Shown: piece after piece, positions 1-7,100 of the stretch
Layout of the letters: every line of letters starts with the position of its first letter
Position numbering within the stretch: the first letter of the stretch is position 1
From: Selenomonadaceae bacterium UBA3796
GTDB lineage: Bacteria > Bacillota > Negativicutes > Selenomonadales > Selenomonadaceae
Length of the DNA stretch: 7,676 nt
Assembly (NCBI GenBank): GCA_002369175.1
Contig: DFES01000118.1
Span: 1-7,676 of the forward strand
Reading direction: 5' to 3'
Position numbers and translations under genes: made by a program
Notes under the pieces: generated by a model
Databases searched by the model: none
Told to the model about the DNA's origin: nothing
Seen by the model: the letters and a program-made list of their open reading frames with translations, nothing else

Positions 1-451
1 CTTCGTTGCGTCCTTCCATGCGTCCCTCCATGCGTCCCTCCATGCGTCCTTCCATGCGTCCATCTTCCATGGCGGCTTCTCTTGAGGCTTGTTCGTTCCA
101 ATGCAGGCTGTACATATCTAAAACCTCCTTCTGGTTCTCAATCAGGTAATTTTTCATGATGTCGTGCTCAATGCAATATTTGATGGATTTTTGGATGGCC
201 TCTTTCAGCACTTCTCCGGCTTCTATGCGTCTGCGGACATCGTAGACAAAGAAGCTGTAGTCCCGCAGGGGCTTGTATTCCAAGAGGCTGCTGCATTTGC
301 TGATATCTTCGTGGTAGCTGATGTTGTAGCGGGTGACAACCAGTTCCAGAGGCGGTGGAAAAGGAAGATCCTTCGGAAAGGAATCCGAAAGGCGCAAGGT
401 GGAGGCAAGGGGCTGGTCCTTGGTGCCGCAGTAGAATTCGTAGCAGTGCAT
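1..451 (-). CDS. Rpn-family (PD-(D/E)XK putative transposase) C-terminal half, partial and 5'-shortened
   Basis: Reading the minus strand from ATG at 451 gives 150 codons without a stop to the left edge, so the 3' end is outside the window. Residues 3-9 (CYEFYCG), 19-25 (LRLSDSF), 63-71 (RDYSFFVYD) and 106-113 (NQKEVLDM) match what I know of the C-terminal half of Rpn-family 'recombination-promoting nuclease/putative transposase' proteins. The tail (132-148) is a charged MEGR repeat, as is common there. The N-terminal nuclease half, with the PD-(D/E)XK residues, is absent: upstream of residue 1 the frame stays open to a stop at 541-539 but shows no family resemblance. An in-frame ATG at 511 is possible; I prefer 451 because homology starts there and AAAGGGG precedes it. 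It could be a decayed gene or a stand-alone small C-terminal protein. It is divergent from the glycan genes. Confidence 0.65.
   Translation of the reverse strand, partial: MHCYEFYCGTKDQPLASTLRLSDSFPKDLPFPPPLELVVTRYNISYHEDISKCSSLLEYKPLRDYSFFVYDVRRRIEAGEVLKEAIQKSIKYCIEHDIMKNYLIENQKEVLDMYSLHWNEQASREAAMEDGRMEGRMEGRMEGRMEGRNE
11..58 (-). repeat. Four 12-bp tandem repeats encoding MEGR units
   Basis: Four consecutive 12-bp units (11-22, 23-34, 35-46, 47-58) are nearly identical on the plus strand (TCCYTCCATGCG), differing only by C/T at one position. On the minus strand they sit in frame with the Rpn-family fragment and encode repeated Met-Glu-Gly-Arg. Degenerate partial units lie on either side. 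Because the unit is a multiple of three, slippage would change tail length without shifting the frame. Confidence 0.85.
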
Positions 452-454
452 GCA

Positions 455-488
455 CCCCTTTCTTGGTGATTTTCTTGCTATTATTATA
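455..488 (-). promoter_or_regulatory. Minus-strand -10 box (TATAAT) and ribosome-binding site for the Rpn-family fragment
   Basis: On the minus strand 488-483 reads TATAAT, a perfect sigma-70-type -10 box, followed about 22 nt later by AAAGGGG (461-455), which lies 3-5 nt before the ATG at 451. No good -35 hexamer is visible at 16-18 bp (about ATGGAA or TGGAAA), because that region is occupied by the inverted repeat. If used, it would give a leader of about 25 nt and express the C-terminal fragment on its own. The -10 match and RBS are seen; activity is inferred. Confidence 0.45.
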
Positions 489-535
489 ACGCAAATTTCA
501 AGGTTTTCCATAGGCAAAACCTTGAAATTTGCGTT
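488..535. repeat. Perfect 20-bp inverted repeat with 8-nt loop in the divergent spacer
   Basis: The arms 488-507 (AACGCAAATTTCAAGGTTTT) and 516-535 are exact reverse complements, separated by CCATAGGC (508-515). The stem is about 35% G+C. Neither side has the uninterrupted T-tract expected of an intrinsic terminator: the plus side has GTTTCCTTA and the minus side ATAATAATAG. The left arm ends at the edge of the minus-strand -10 box. The rest of the spacer (536-617) shows no gene and no convincing plus-strand promoter. Possible roles are a terminator-like hairpin, a regulator operator, a cruciform/recombination site or the scar of an element; I cannot choose between them. Confidence 0.8.
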
Positions 536-617
536 TCCTTAAAGGGCTAGCTTTGCGTAGCAACGAGGCGGAAGAGGTGTGCCCTATGGGTAGAAGTTGT
601 TCAGATTTTTAACCTAT

Positions 618-651
618 GGAGGAGATAAGAATGGGGGATATATATGCATAA
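618..651 (+). promoter_or_regulatory. Strong Shine-Dalgarno feeding a 6-codon leader ORF that overlaps the start of gene 1
   Basis: GGAGGAG (618-624) lies 6 nt before an ATG at 631, ideal spacing. That ATG opens a six-codon frame (MGDIYA) ending at TAA 649-651. The true start of the downstream methyltransferase is the ATG at 644, because family members begin with a similar M-H-x-S-S-Y-x-R-M sequence, so the mini-ORF overlaps the main gene by 8 nt in another frame. The main start has only the G-run inside the mini-ORF (633-637) as its own ribosome-binding site. Translation of gene 1 may therefore depend on termination and restart. Confidence 0.5.
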
Positions 652-2584
652 AAGCTCATACATGAGAATGAAATATTTTGTTGAAACCTATTTATTGGAT
701 GATGCGGAAGATTCGAATCGAGAAATCCATGTGTTGGATATTGGAAGTCAGGATGTAAACGGAACCTACAGGGATCTGTTTTCGGATTCAAAATTCAAAT
801 ACATTGGCTTGGATATGGTTTCCGGGGCAAATGTGGATATGGTTCCCCAATATCCGTATTGTTGGAAGGAACTCGAATCGAATTCTTTTGATGTTGTGAT
901 TAGTGGACAATGCCTTGAACATGTGGAGTTTCCGTGGGCTATCTTTTCGGAAATGTGTCGTGTTTTAAAACCAGAAGGACTTCTTTGTGTCATAGCACCA
1001 AAGGAGTGCAGGAGACATCGTTATCCCATAGATACCTTTCGATATGATGTAGATGGAATGATTGCATTAGCCAAATACGCAGGGCTTGTTCCAATGCATG
1101 TTTCCACGAGTGAGATGCCAAAGAATGCACCGAAGGAATGGGTGGATAAAGAAATTGTCGATTGCATGATGATTGCGAGAAAACCGAAAACTTGGGACGG
1201 TATGCTGGATATAGAAAATTACAAGTATAAGGAGACATCTGTTGAAGAATTGCTCAATGGATTTGTAGAGAAGGGAAAAACGGATATAAGGGCCATAAAT
1301 GATAATGTTGTAGATGTGATTACGCCCTATAAGTACGAAATTGGGAATGAAATTGAATGCACAGAAGATGATGACGTGGTTGGCTTCCTGGATTTATTCA
1401 GTCGCTCCGGTTCGACTATCACATTAACGGGGTGGTTTGTCAGCAAGCGAAAGGAGCTGGAGGAAGGAGAACGAGTTGTTGTTATAAATCATAAGGTGTA
1501 TATTCCCATCGGATTGCAGCGACCGGATGTTAGAATTAACGCAAAAGAATTGTCGCCCTTCATACCAGGAGATGATGCAATTGGATTTCGGTTACATGTA
1601 AACTTTGATGAAAATACATCTAAGGAGATTACAGACATTCACATCGGATACAAAAAAGAACATACAATCTATTCTGTGAAAATAGTACAAAATTTGACGG
1701 ATTCCTCACTTCCGCCAATCCCCCCCGTGTTTGATCCTGAATTCTATAAGCGTATGAATCCAGAACTTGCAAGACTTTCGCCGAATGATGTCAGTGAACA
1801 CTATCAAAGATATGCAGAAATTCAAGGGAGGATTTCCTGCGAATATGACAGGGCAGAGGGATTGCAGAATCTGTTACAAAAACGATACATGGCGAACAAA
1901 ATACTTGAAATCGGTCCGTTTGATAATCCATTTTGCCTTGGGGAGAATGTAAAATATTTTGATGTTCTTCCTGCTGATGAATTGAAAAAGAGATCTGAGT
2001 CATGTAATCGACCGTTCCATAATGTTCCCGAGAAAATTCATTATGTGGATTCTTGTGGGGATTTGGGATGTGTAGATGAGAAATTCGATATCGTATTTAG
2101 CCGCCATGTGATAGAACATCAGCCGGATTTGATCAGACATTTGCAACAGGTATCGAAAATATTGAAGGGGAAAGGGCTCTATATCATGCTGATTCCTGAC
2201 AAGAGGTTTTGTTTTGACTACTTCTTGCCAGAAACAATGCCATCGGAAATTGTGGATGCCTATATGAAGGAAATGAAAGTTCATTCTTTCCGCAACGTGA
2301 TGGAGCACAGATGCTTTACAACCATGAATGACCCGGTAGCCCACTGGTTTGGAGTCCATGGAAATATTATGGACGGTTTATCAAATTTTGAATCAATGAA
2401 AATGGAATATTTGAAAAGCAACGGGGGATATATAGATGTTCATGCATGGCAGTTTACTCCTTCATCGTTCGAATTGATCATCCATGTATTGCAGAAATTA
2501 AACTTTATAGATTTTTCGCTCCATCGTTTGTGTCATACTCCGTTTGGGAGATTCGAGTTCTGTGCAATACTGAGGAAAAATTAA
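644..2584 (+). CDS. Tandem two-domain SAM methyltransferase with central beta-rich module
   Basis: A 646-aa, probably cytoplasmic protein with no signal peptide or membrane segment. Domain 1 (about 1-180) is a class I SAM methyltransferase of the Methyltransf_11 kind: motif I LDIGS (31-35), YIGLDM (53-58), FDVVISGQCLEHV (82-94) and RVLKPEGLL (106-114). Residues 243-350 form a beta-rich module with TGW (262-264), RPDV (293-296) and GFRLHV (314-319). Residues 363-396 carry the FDPEFY...NPEL...HYQRYAEIQGR motif common as a spacer in bacterial glycosyltransferases. Domain 2 (about 400-646) is a second methyltransferase: ILEIGPFDNP (420-429), FDIVFSRHVIEH (481-492) and LIPDKRFCFDYF (516-527), a version I associate with glycan gene clusters. 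Both SAM motifs look intact, so the protein may methylate a glycan at two sites. Substrate is unknown. The start at 644 is chosen by family resemblance. It heads the three-gene unit, and its codons are A+T-rich compared with gene 3. Confidence 0.9.
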   Translation: MHKSSYMRMKYFVETYLLDDAEDSNREIHVLDIGSQDVNGTYRDLFSDSKFKYIGLDMVSGANVDMVPQYPYCWKELESNSFDVVISGQCLEHVEFPWAIFSEMCRVLKPEGLLCVIAPKECRRHRYPIDTFRYDVDGMIALAKYAGLVPMHVSTSEMPKNAPKEWVDKEIVDCMMIARKPKTWDGMLDIENYKYKETSVEELLNGFVEKGKTDIRAINDNVVDVITPYKYEIGNEIECTEDDDVVGFLDLFSRSGSTITLTGWFVSKRKELEEGERVVVINHKVYIPIGLQRPDVRINAKELSPFIPGDDAIGFRLHVNFDENTSKEITDIHIGYKKEHTIYSVKIVQNLTDSSLPPIPPVFDPEFYKRMNPELARLSPNDVSEHYQRYAEIQGRISCEYDRAEGLQNLLQKRYMANKILEIGPFDNPFCLGENVKYFDVLPADELKKRSESCNRPFHNVPEKIHYVDSCGDLGCVDEKFDIVFSRHVIEHQPDLIRHLQQVSKILKGKGLYIMLIPDKRFCFDYFLPETMPSEIVDAYMKEMKVHSFRNVMEHRCFTTMNDPVAHWFGVHGNIMDGLSNFESMKMEYLKSNGGYIDVHAWQFTPSSFELIIHVLQKLNFIDFSLHRLCHTPFGRFEFCAILRKN

Positions 2585-2643
2585 GGTAGTTCACTTCGTT
2601 GTATAGAAGTAATCGATCCCAAAGTATGACTTACTCTTGGAAA

Positions 2644-2649
2644 GGAGAG
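2644..2649 (+). promoter_or_regulatory. Ribosome-binding site deciding the start of the FkbM methyltransferase
   Basis: GGAGAG lies 6 nt before the ATG at 2656. The open frame extends upstream to a TTG at 2599, but that codon lacks a comparable site and the extra residues look like spacer translation. The 71-nt gap after gene 1 shows no terminator, so the two genes are probably co-transcribed. Confidence 0.75.
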
Positions 2650-2655
2650 TTATTC

Positions 2656-4158
2656 ATGGGGAATAACAGAACTGTGTTTGTTTTCGGCATGGAAACAGAG
2701 CCGCAAATGAATTTTTTATTTTTCCGGATTTTCAAGGATATTGCTACGGCAAAGAGATGTGGAATTTGCGGTTTTGTCGATCACATGAGACGGGAACGCT
2801 TTTTATATGGAATGCCGTATTATTCTGTAAGTGAATTGCAGGAGCAGGATTTTTCAAAGATTGTCATTCTCAATACTGCAAGTTTCCCTAGAATAAAGGA
2901 TGAACTGGTCTATGGGTATCATGTGGATACAGAAAAGATTGACAATGAATTCTATTTGTTGTATTTGCGTATCTTGAACAAATATCAGGATGATGATGCA
3001 CAAGAGATTCAAGCGACTTTAGAAAATATGACGCAGGCGGATAGATACGATCTTTGGTGCGGATACTGTCCGGAAAAGGAAAAACTGTATGAAATTCAAT
3101 GGGATCGGGAAACGAACATGCCGTATACCTTTTTTTGCGATAAGCGCATGTATTTCCCGAGAGAGAAAACGTTTACGGTGGAAAAAGGGGTGCAATACGT
3201 TGCAGGGTTGGAGTTTGAGCAGCAAACTGGTTCCCCTCATACTTACATCACAGATGAGATACACATAAAGGAAGGTGATGTCATCGTTGATGCAGGTGTT
3301 TGTGAAGGGAACTTCTCCTTGAAATATGTTGATATTGCATCGAAGATTTATTTAATCGAATCGGATCCCCTTTGGAGATATCCTCTGGAATTGACCTTTC
3401 GGGACTATTTGGATAAGGTGGTGTTCTGTTATAAGGCATTATCGGATCGAAATGATGAAGATCATATTACGCTGGATGCCCTTGTGGATGGGAACCGCGT
3501 CGATTTCATCAAGATGGACATCGAAGGAGCCGAATTGGAGGCACTGCGAGGCGCGGTAAAAACCTTTGAAAGCAATTCTGTTTCCTGTTCCATTTGCAGC
3601 TATCATCGTCATGGAGATGAGCGGGGGATCAAGGATTTTCTCGCATGTTATGGATATTGTGCAACGAATTCTTGCGGCCACATGATATTTCCCCTTGACC
3701 CGGAGTGGCCCCGTTGGTGTGAACTGCGTCATGGGATTGTGTATGGCTATAAGTTGGGCAAAGGAGAACCATCTCCGGGAAACCTCTCTTATCGGGAATG
3801 TGGTGATGAGATCCTTGCTACGTTGGACGAAGTGTCGTTATGCGATGATGGATTTGTTTATTTTCGTGGATGGAGCATCACCGGGGATGAGAACATAAGG
3901 AGAGGAGATCTTGTTCTTGTGTTGCAGGTGGAAACATCCGATGAGCGTTTTTTTTATGCCAGCCGACAGTTGCGGCCTGATGTTGTGCAGGCATTTCCGG
4001 AGGTTGCAGATGGGGAACCTGGCGGATTTGAGTGTTTTGTCCATGAAAGATATTTGAAAGGAGCTTCCTTTACCGTATCTATTGGATATAAAGTCGATGC
4101 AGACGTATCCATGAAGAAACTGAAAAAATTATCTTATGCTGATTTGGCAGGCAGGTGA
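2656..4158 (+). CDS. FkbM-family SAM methyltransferase with N-terminal Rossmann-like and C-terminal beta-rich domains
   Basis: A 500-aa protein, longer than a typical stand-alone FkbM domain (about 200-250 aa). Residues 5-90 begin with a beta-strand and FGME, continue to CGICGFVDH (35-43), YSVSELQEQDFSKIVI (56-71), and resemble the Rossmann-like sugar/nucleotide-binding domains that precede many glycan enzymes; no function is assigned. Residues about 170-365 are the FkbM methyltransferase: IVDAGVCEGNFSL (210-222) as SAM motif I, YLIESDP (232-238) with the acidic ribose-binding residue, ITLDALV (271-277) and FIKMDIEGAELEAL (284-297). FkbM enzymes make O-methyl groups, often on sugars. Residues 385-480 are a beta-rich module (FRGW 403-406, RPDV 440-443, GGFEC 456-460) that resembles the central module of the upstream protein. 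No export signal is seen. It ends inside the start of the next gene, with a 4-nt overlap, indicating translational coupling. Substrate is unknown. Confidence 0.88.
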   Translation: MGNNRTVFVFGMETEPQMNFLFFRIFKDIATAKRCGICGFVDHMRRERFLYGMPYYSVSELQEQDFSKIVILNTASFPRIKDELVYGYHVDTEKIDNEFYLLYLRILNKYQDDDAQEIQATLENMTQADRYDLWCGYCPEKEKLYEIQWDRETNMPYTFFCDKRMYFPREKTFTVEKGVQYVAGLEFEQQTGSPHTYITDEIHIKEGDVIVDAGVCEGNFSLKYVDIASKIYLIESDPLWRYPLELTFRDYLDKVVFCYKALSDRNDEDHITLDALVDGNRVDFIKMDIEGAELEALRGAVKTFESNSVSCSICSYHRHGDERGIKDFLACYGYCATNSCGHMIFPLDPEWPRWCELRHGIVYGYKLGKGEPSPGNLSYRECGDEILATLDEVSLCDDGFVYFRGWSITGDENIRRGDLVLVLQVETSDERFFYASRQLRPDVVQAFPEVADGEPGGFECFVHERYLKGASFTVSIGYKVDADVSMKKLKKLSYADLAGR

Positions 4159-7100
4159 GTATTTTGGAGATGGAGAAACTGTCCGTCATTGTGACGGCGT
4201 GGAATGCCGGGGATTGTATCGGCCGCTCTCTGGAGAGCATTCTTGGCTGTAGTTGGAGGAATCTTGAGATTGTTGTGGTCAATGATGCCTCGGAGGATGA
4301 TACGGGAACGGTTGTGGAATCGTTGAGGAAGATGGATCGGCGCATCAAGTGTGTGAACCTTTCTGAGCATGTCGGGCGATACCATGCTCGCATGACAGGA
4401 GCGGCACATTCGGATGGGGACTATCTTGCTTTTTTGGATGCTGATGCATGGGTTTCCTGCGATTTTTATCGGAGAACACTTCAAAAGGCTGCGGGAACCG
4501 GGGCAGATTTGGTGATGGGAGAGCTTCTCCTGGACTGTGGTGAGAGGCGTTATCGCTATTGTAATCACTGGCAGTGCAGAATTGCAGATATGGATGCGTC
4601 CGGGGAAGCCATAGGAAGGCAATTTTTGGAGGCATGTGGGCAGGACGTTAGTTTGGAGGCTCTTTGCCACAAGGTTATCCGCAGGACTCTTTGGGATCGG
4701 TGCTGCACATTTCTGCATATGCAGGAGAATCTCATGGAACGACAGGTGGATAGGGTCTTTTCTTTGCTCTTGTGTTCTCAGGCAGGTCATATTGTCAACA
4801 TCCATGAGGATTTTGTCTGCTGTCCTGCGGAGAGAATGCGGGAGTACGGCGAGATGGACGAGGAATCCCGTTGTGCCTTCCGTTTTCTGGGACGACTGTT
4901 TCAGAAGGAAGTAGATGCACCATGGGCAGTGGAGGGGCTGGAGGAATGGGAGAAGAACCCGCCGGAGAGTGGCAGTGCGGAAATCCTCCTTTTTACTGAG
5001 GTTTCCGGTCTTCCCTACGAGGCGATCAAGAGGAGGATACTTTCTTCATCCGTTGAAGTGGTGAGTTTTGACGTTTTCGATACCCTGTTGGTTCGTCCTT
5101 TTTTTGCACCTACGGATCTGTTTGATTTTCTGGACTTCTATGTGAGGGATCTCCTGGGGCTGCCGGATCGCATTGGTTTCAAGCAGCGACGGATTGAGGC
5201 AGAGAGCATGGCGCGAGAGCGGCTTTGCGGAAATGGTTCCGAGGATGTTACGCTCCTGGATATCTATGGAGTGCTGGAGGAACTGGTTCCCCTCTCAAGC
5301 GAGCAACTGGAACTCGTGATGCGCAGGGAGATTGCGTTGGAGTTGAAATATTGTCGTCCGCGGCAGGCGGCAAAAGCGCTTTTCGATTTGGCCCTGCACG
5401 CAGGAAAGATGGTTGTGGCGGCATCGGATATGTACTTGCCGCTTCCTGTCATCCGAGAACTTCTCTCCGCAAACGGATACGACGGAATCGGTCAGGTGTT
5501 TCTCTCCAATGACAGAAAACGTACAAAGGGGACGGGGAATCTATACGTCCTCATGGCAGAGGAACTTGGGGTGGAAGCAGATAGGATTTTTCATATCGGG
5601 GATAATCTGGAGGCTGATGTGCACCAGGCGCAAAGGTGCGGTTTGCAGGCGGCTCACTTCCCGCGCTGTGCGGATCTTCTTATGAATGGTGTGGAGGGAG
5701 TATACAGTGGGGAAGCGTTCCATCGCATCTACCAAAAAACGTTTGGGATGCGCAGAGCCCATGATTTTCAGCGTTTTCTTGGCATGCGTCTTTTGCTGGG
5801 GATGGTGGCGAATCGCCTTTTCGACAATCCCTTCCCACAGTTCCATCCCGACAGTGACTTCAATGCCGATCCTCGCGTGATTGGTTATGGTGTATTGGGC
5901 CCCCATCTCTTTGCCATTGCAGATTGGCTTGTTCAGGAGACAAAGCGCCATGGCTATCAAAACCTGAACTTCATGGCACGGGATGGATATCTTCCCATGA
6001 AGGCGTTTGAGATCCTGCAGGCAGAGACTCCTTTGCCGGTGGAGATCCATTATCTTTATTTTACACGTTCCAGCATTCTTCCTTTGCAGGCCGATACAGG
6101 GGAGGGCTGTTATGGACTTTTGAATTTTTTTGCCCATGTGGGCTGTCAGTCGCCGGAGAGCGTTCTTTCACGGCTGGAAGATTTTATCGCAGATGCGGTG
6201 TTTCATCGGGCGAAGGAGATTTGCGAGGCAAACGGCATCCCCTATGCCGAGCACTTTCACTCGGTAGCGGATTATTATGCCTTTGTGGAGCTTTTCCATC
6301 GGGAGTTCTATGACAGCAGCGTATTTGCCGAATACACATCGCAAATGGGGCAGGCGCTGGAGCCATGGTTCAGCGGAAGAAGCGCCACTTTTGATGTGGG
6401 GTATAACTGCCGCATTGAATCCGTTTTGCGTCAGAAGTATGGTTTTGATATTACGAGCTACTATATCAACATTGACAGTGATATTCCGTTGGAACGGGCG
6501 AGGAAGGGGAAATTTTCCTGCCAGACATTTTATTCTTTCTCGCCGGGGATCAGCGGGTTGTTCCGGGAGCTTTTGATCAGCGAACTCGCGCCGTCCTGTG
6601 TTGGGATCGGGCTTGTGGATGGGAAGATGGAGCCGGTGTTTGAGGAGTATAGAAAGGATTACTCTCGTGATCTCCTCGTGGGTATTCTCCAGAAGCAGGC
6701 TCTGGATTTTGTCCGGGATGTGGTCGGGATGTTTGGGGATGAGCTGGAGCATCTCCATTACCAGAGGGAGGACATCAGCCTGCCTCACGAGTACTTCATG
6801 TGTATGGCAAAGGCCAGGGATCGCCGTGTGGTAGAAGGAATCACGGGTGAGGATTCCATGGGCTTGGGGGAGAAATTGAATCTTCTGGATTTTTGGGAGG
6901 AGCTGACGCATTCGATGGATCAGAAAAGGATGGAAACCGTACTGTCTGAGGCTAGGATGAAAGAACTTGGGGAGAGGCTTTCGGCGATGGAGGCGAAGTA
7001 CGATGCCCTCTACCGTCTTGTGTTCAAGGCATTGCCTTCCGGCGAACTGGCGGCATCTCTGCGTAAGGAAGCGGATTATGCCGCATGGTTTCGAATGCTG

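Noticed and set aside
11..58. A CRISPR array or origin-type iterons at the left edge
   Set aside because: The 12-bp units are directly adjacent without spacers and are in frame as MEGR codons of a protein tail.
463..490. A plus-strand promoter for the glycan operon (TTGGTG, 16 bp, TATAAC)
   Set aside because: The -35 match is weak and the start would fall within the palindrome. I saw no better candidate between 536 and 617, so no plus-strand promoter is called.
164..494. Open frames on the plus strand (164-469) and in another minus frame (168-494)
   Set aside because: Both overlap the Rpn-family frame, which alone shows family motifs (CYEFYCG, LRLSDSF) and the in-frame MEGR repeat.
536..617. 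A gene remnant, tRNA or riboswitch in the spacer before the first methyltransferase
   Set aside because: About 80 bases with no coherent coding similarity in any frame I read and no cloverleaf or recognised riboswitch core.
2599..2655. An upstream TTG start for the FkbM methyltransferase
   Set aside because: The ATG at 2656 has GGAGAG at 6-nt spacing, while the extra 19 residues have no domain resemblance and the TTG has no good ribosome-binding site.
4134..4805. A 223-codon open frame on the minus strand
   Set aside because: Antisense to the GT2 catalytic domain, with no motif, and its product composition looks like shadow translation.
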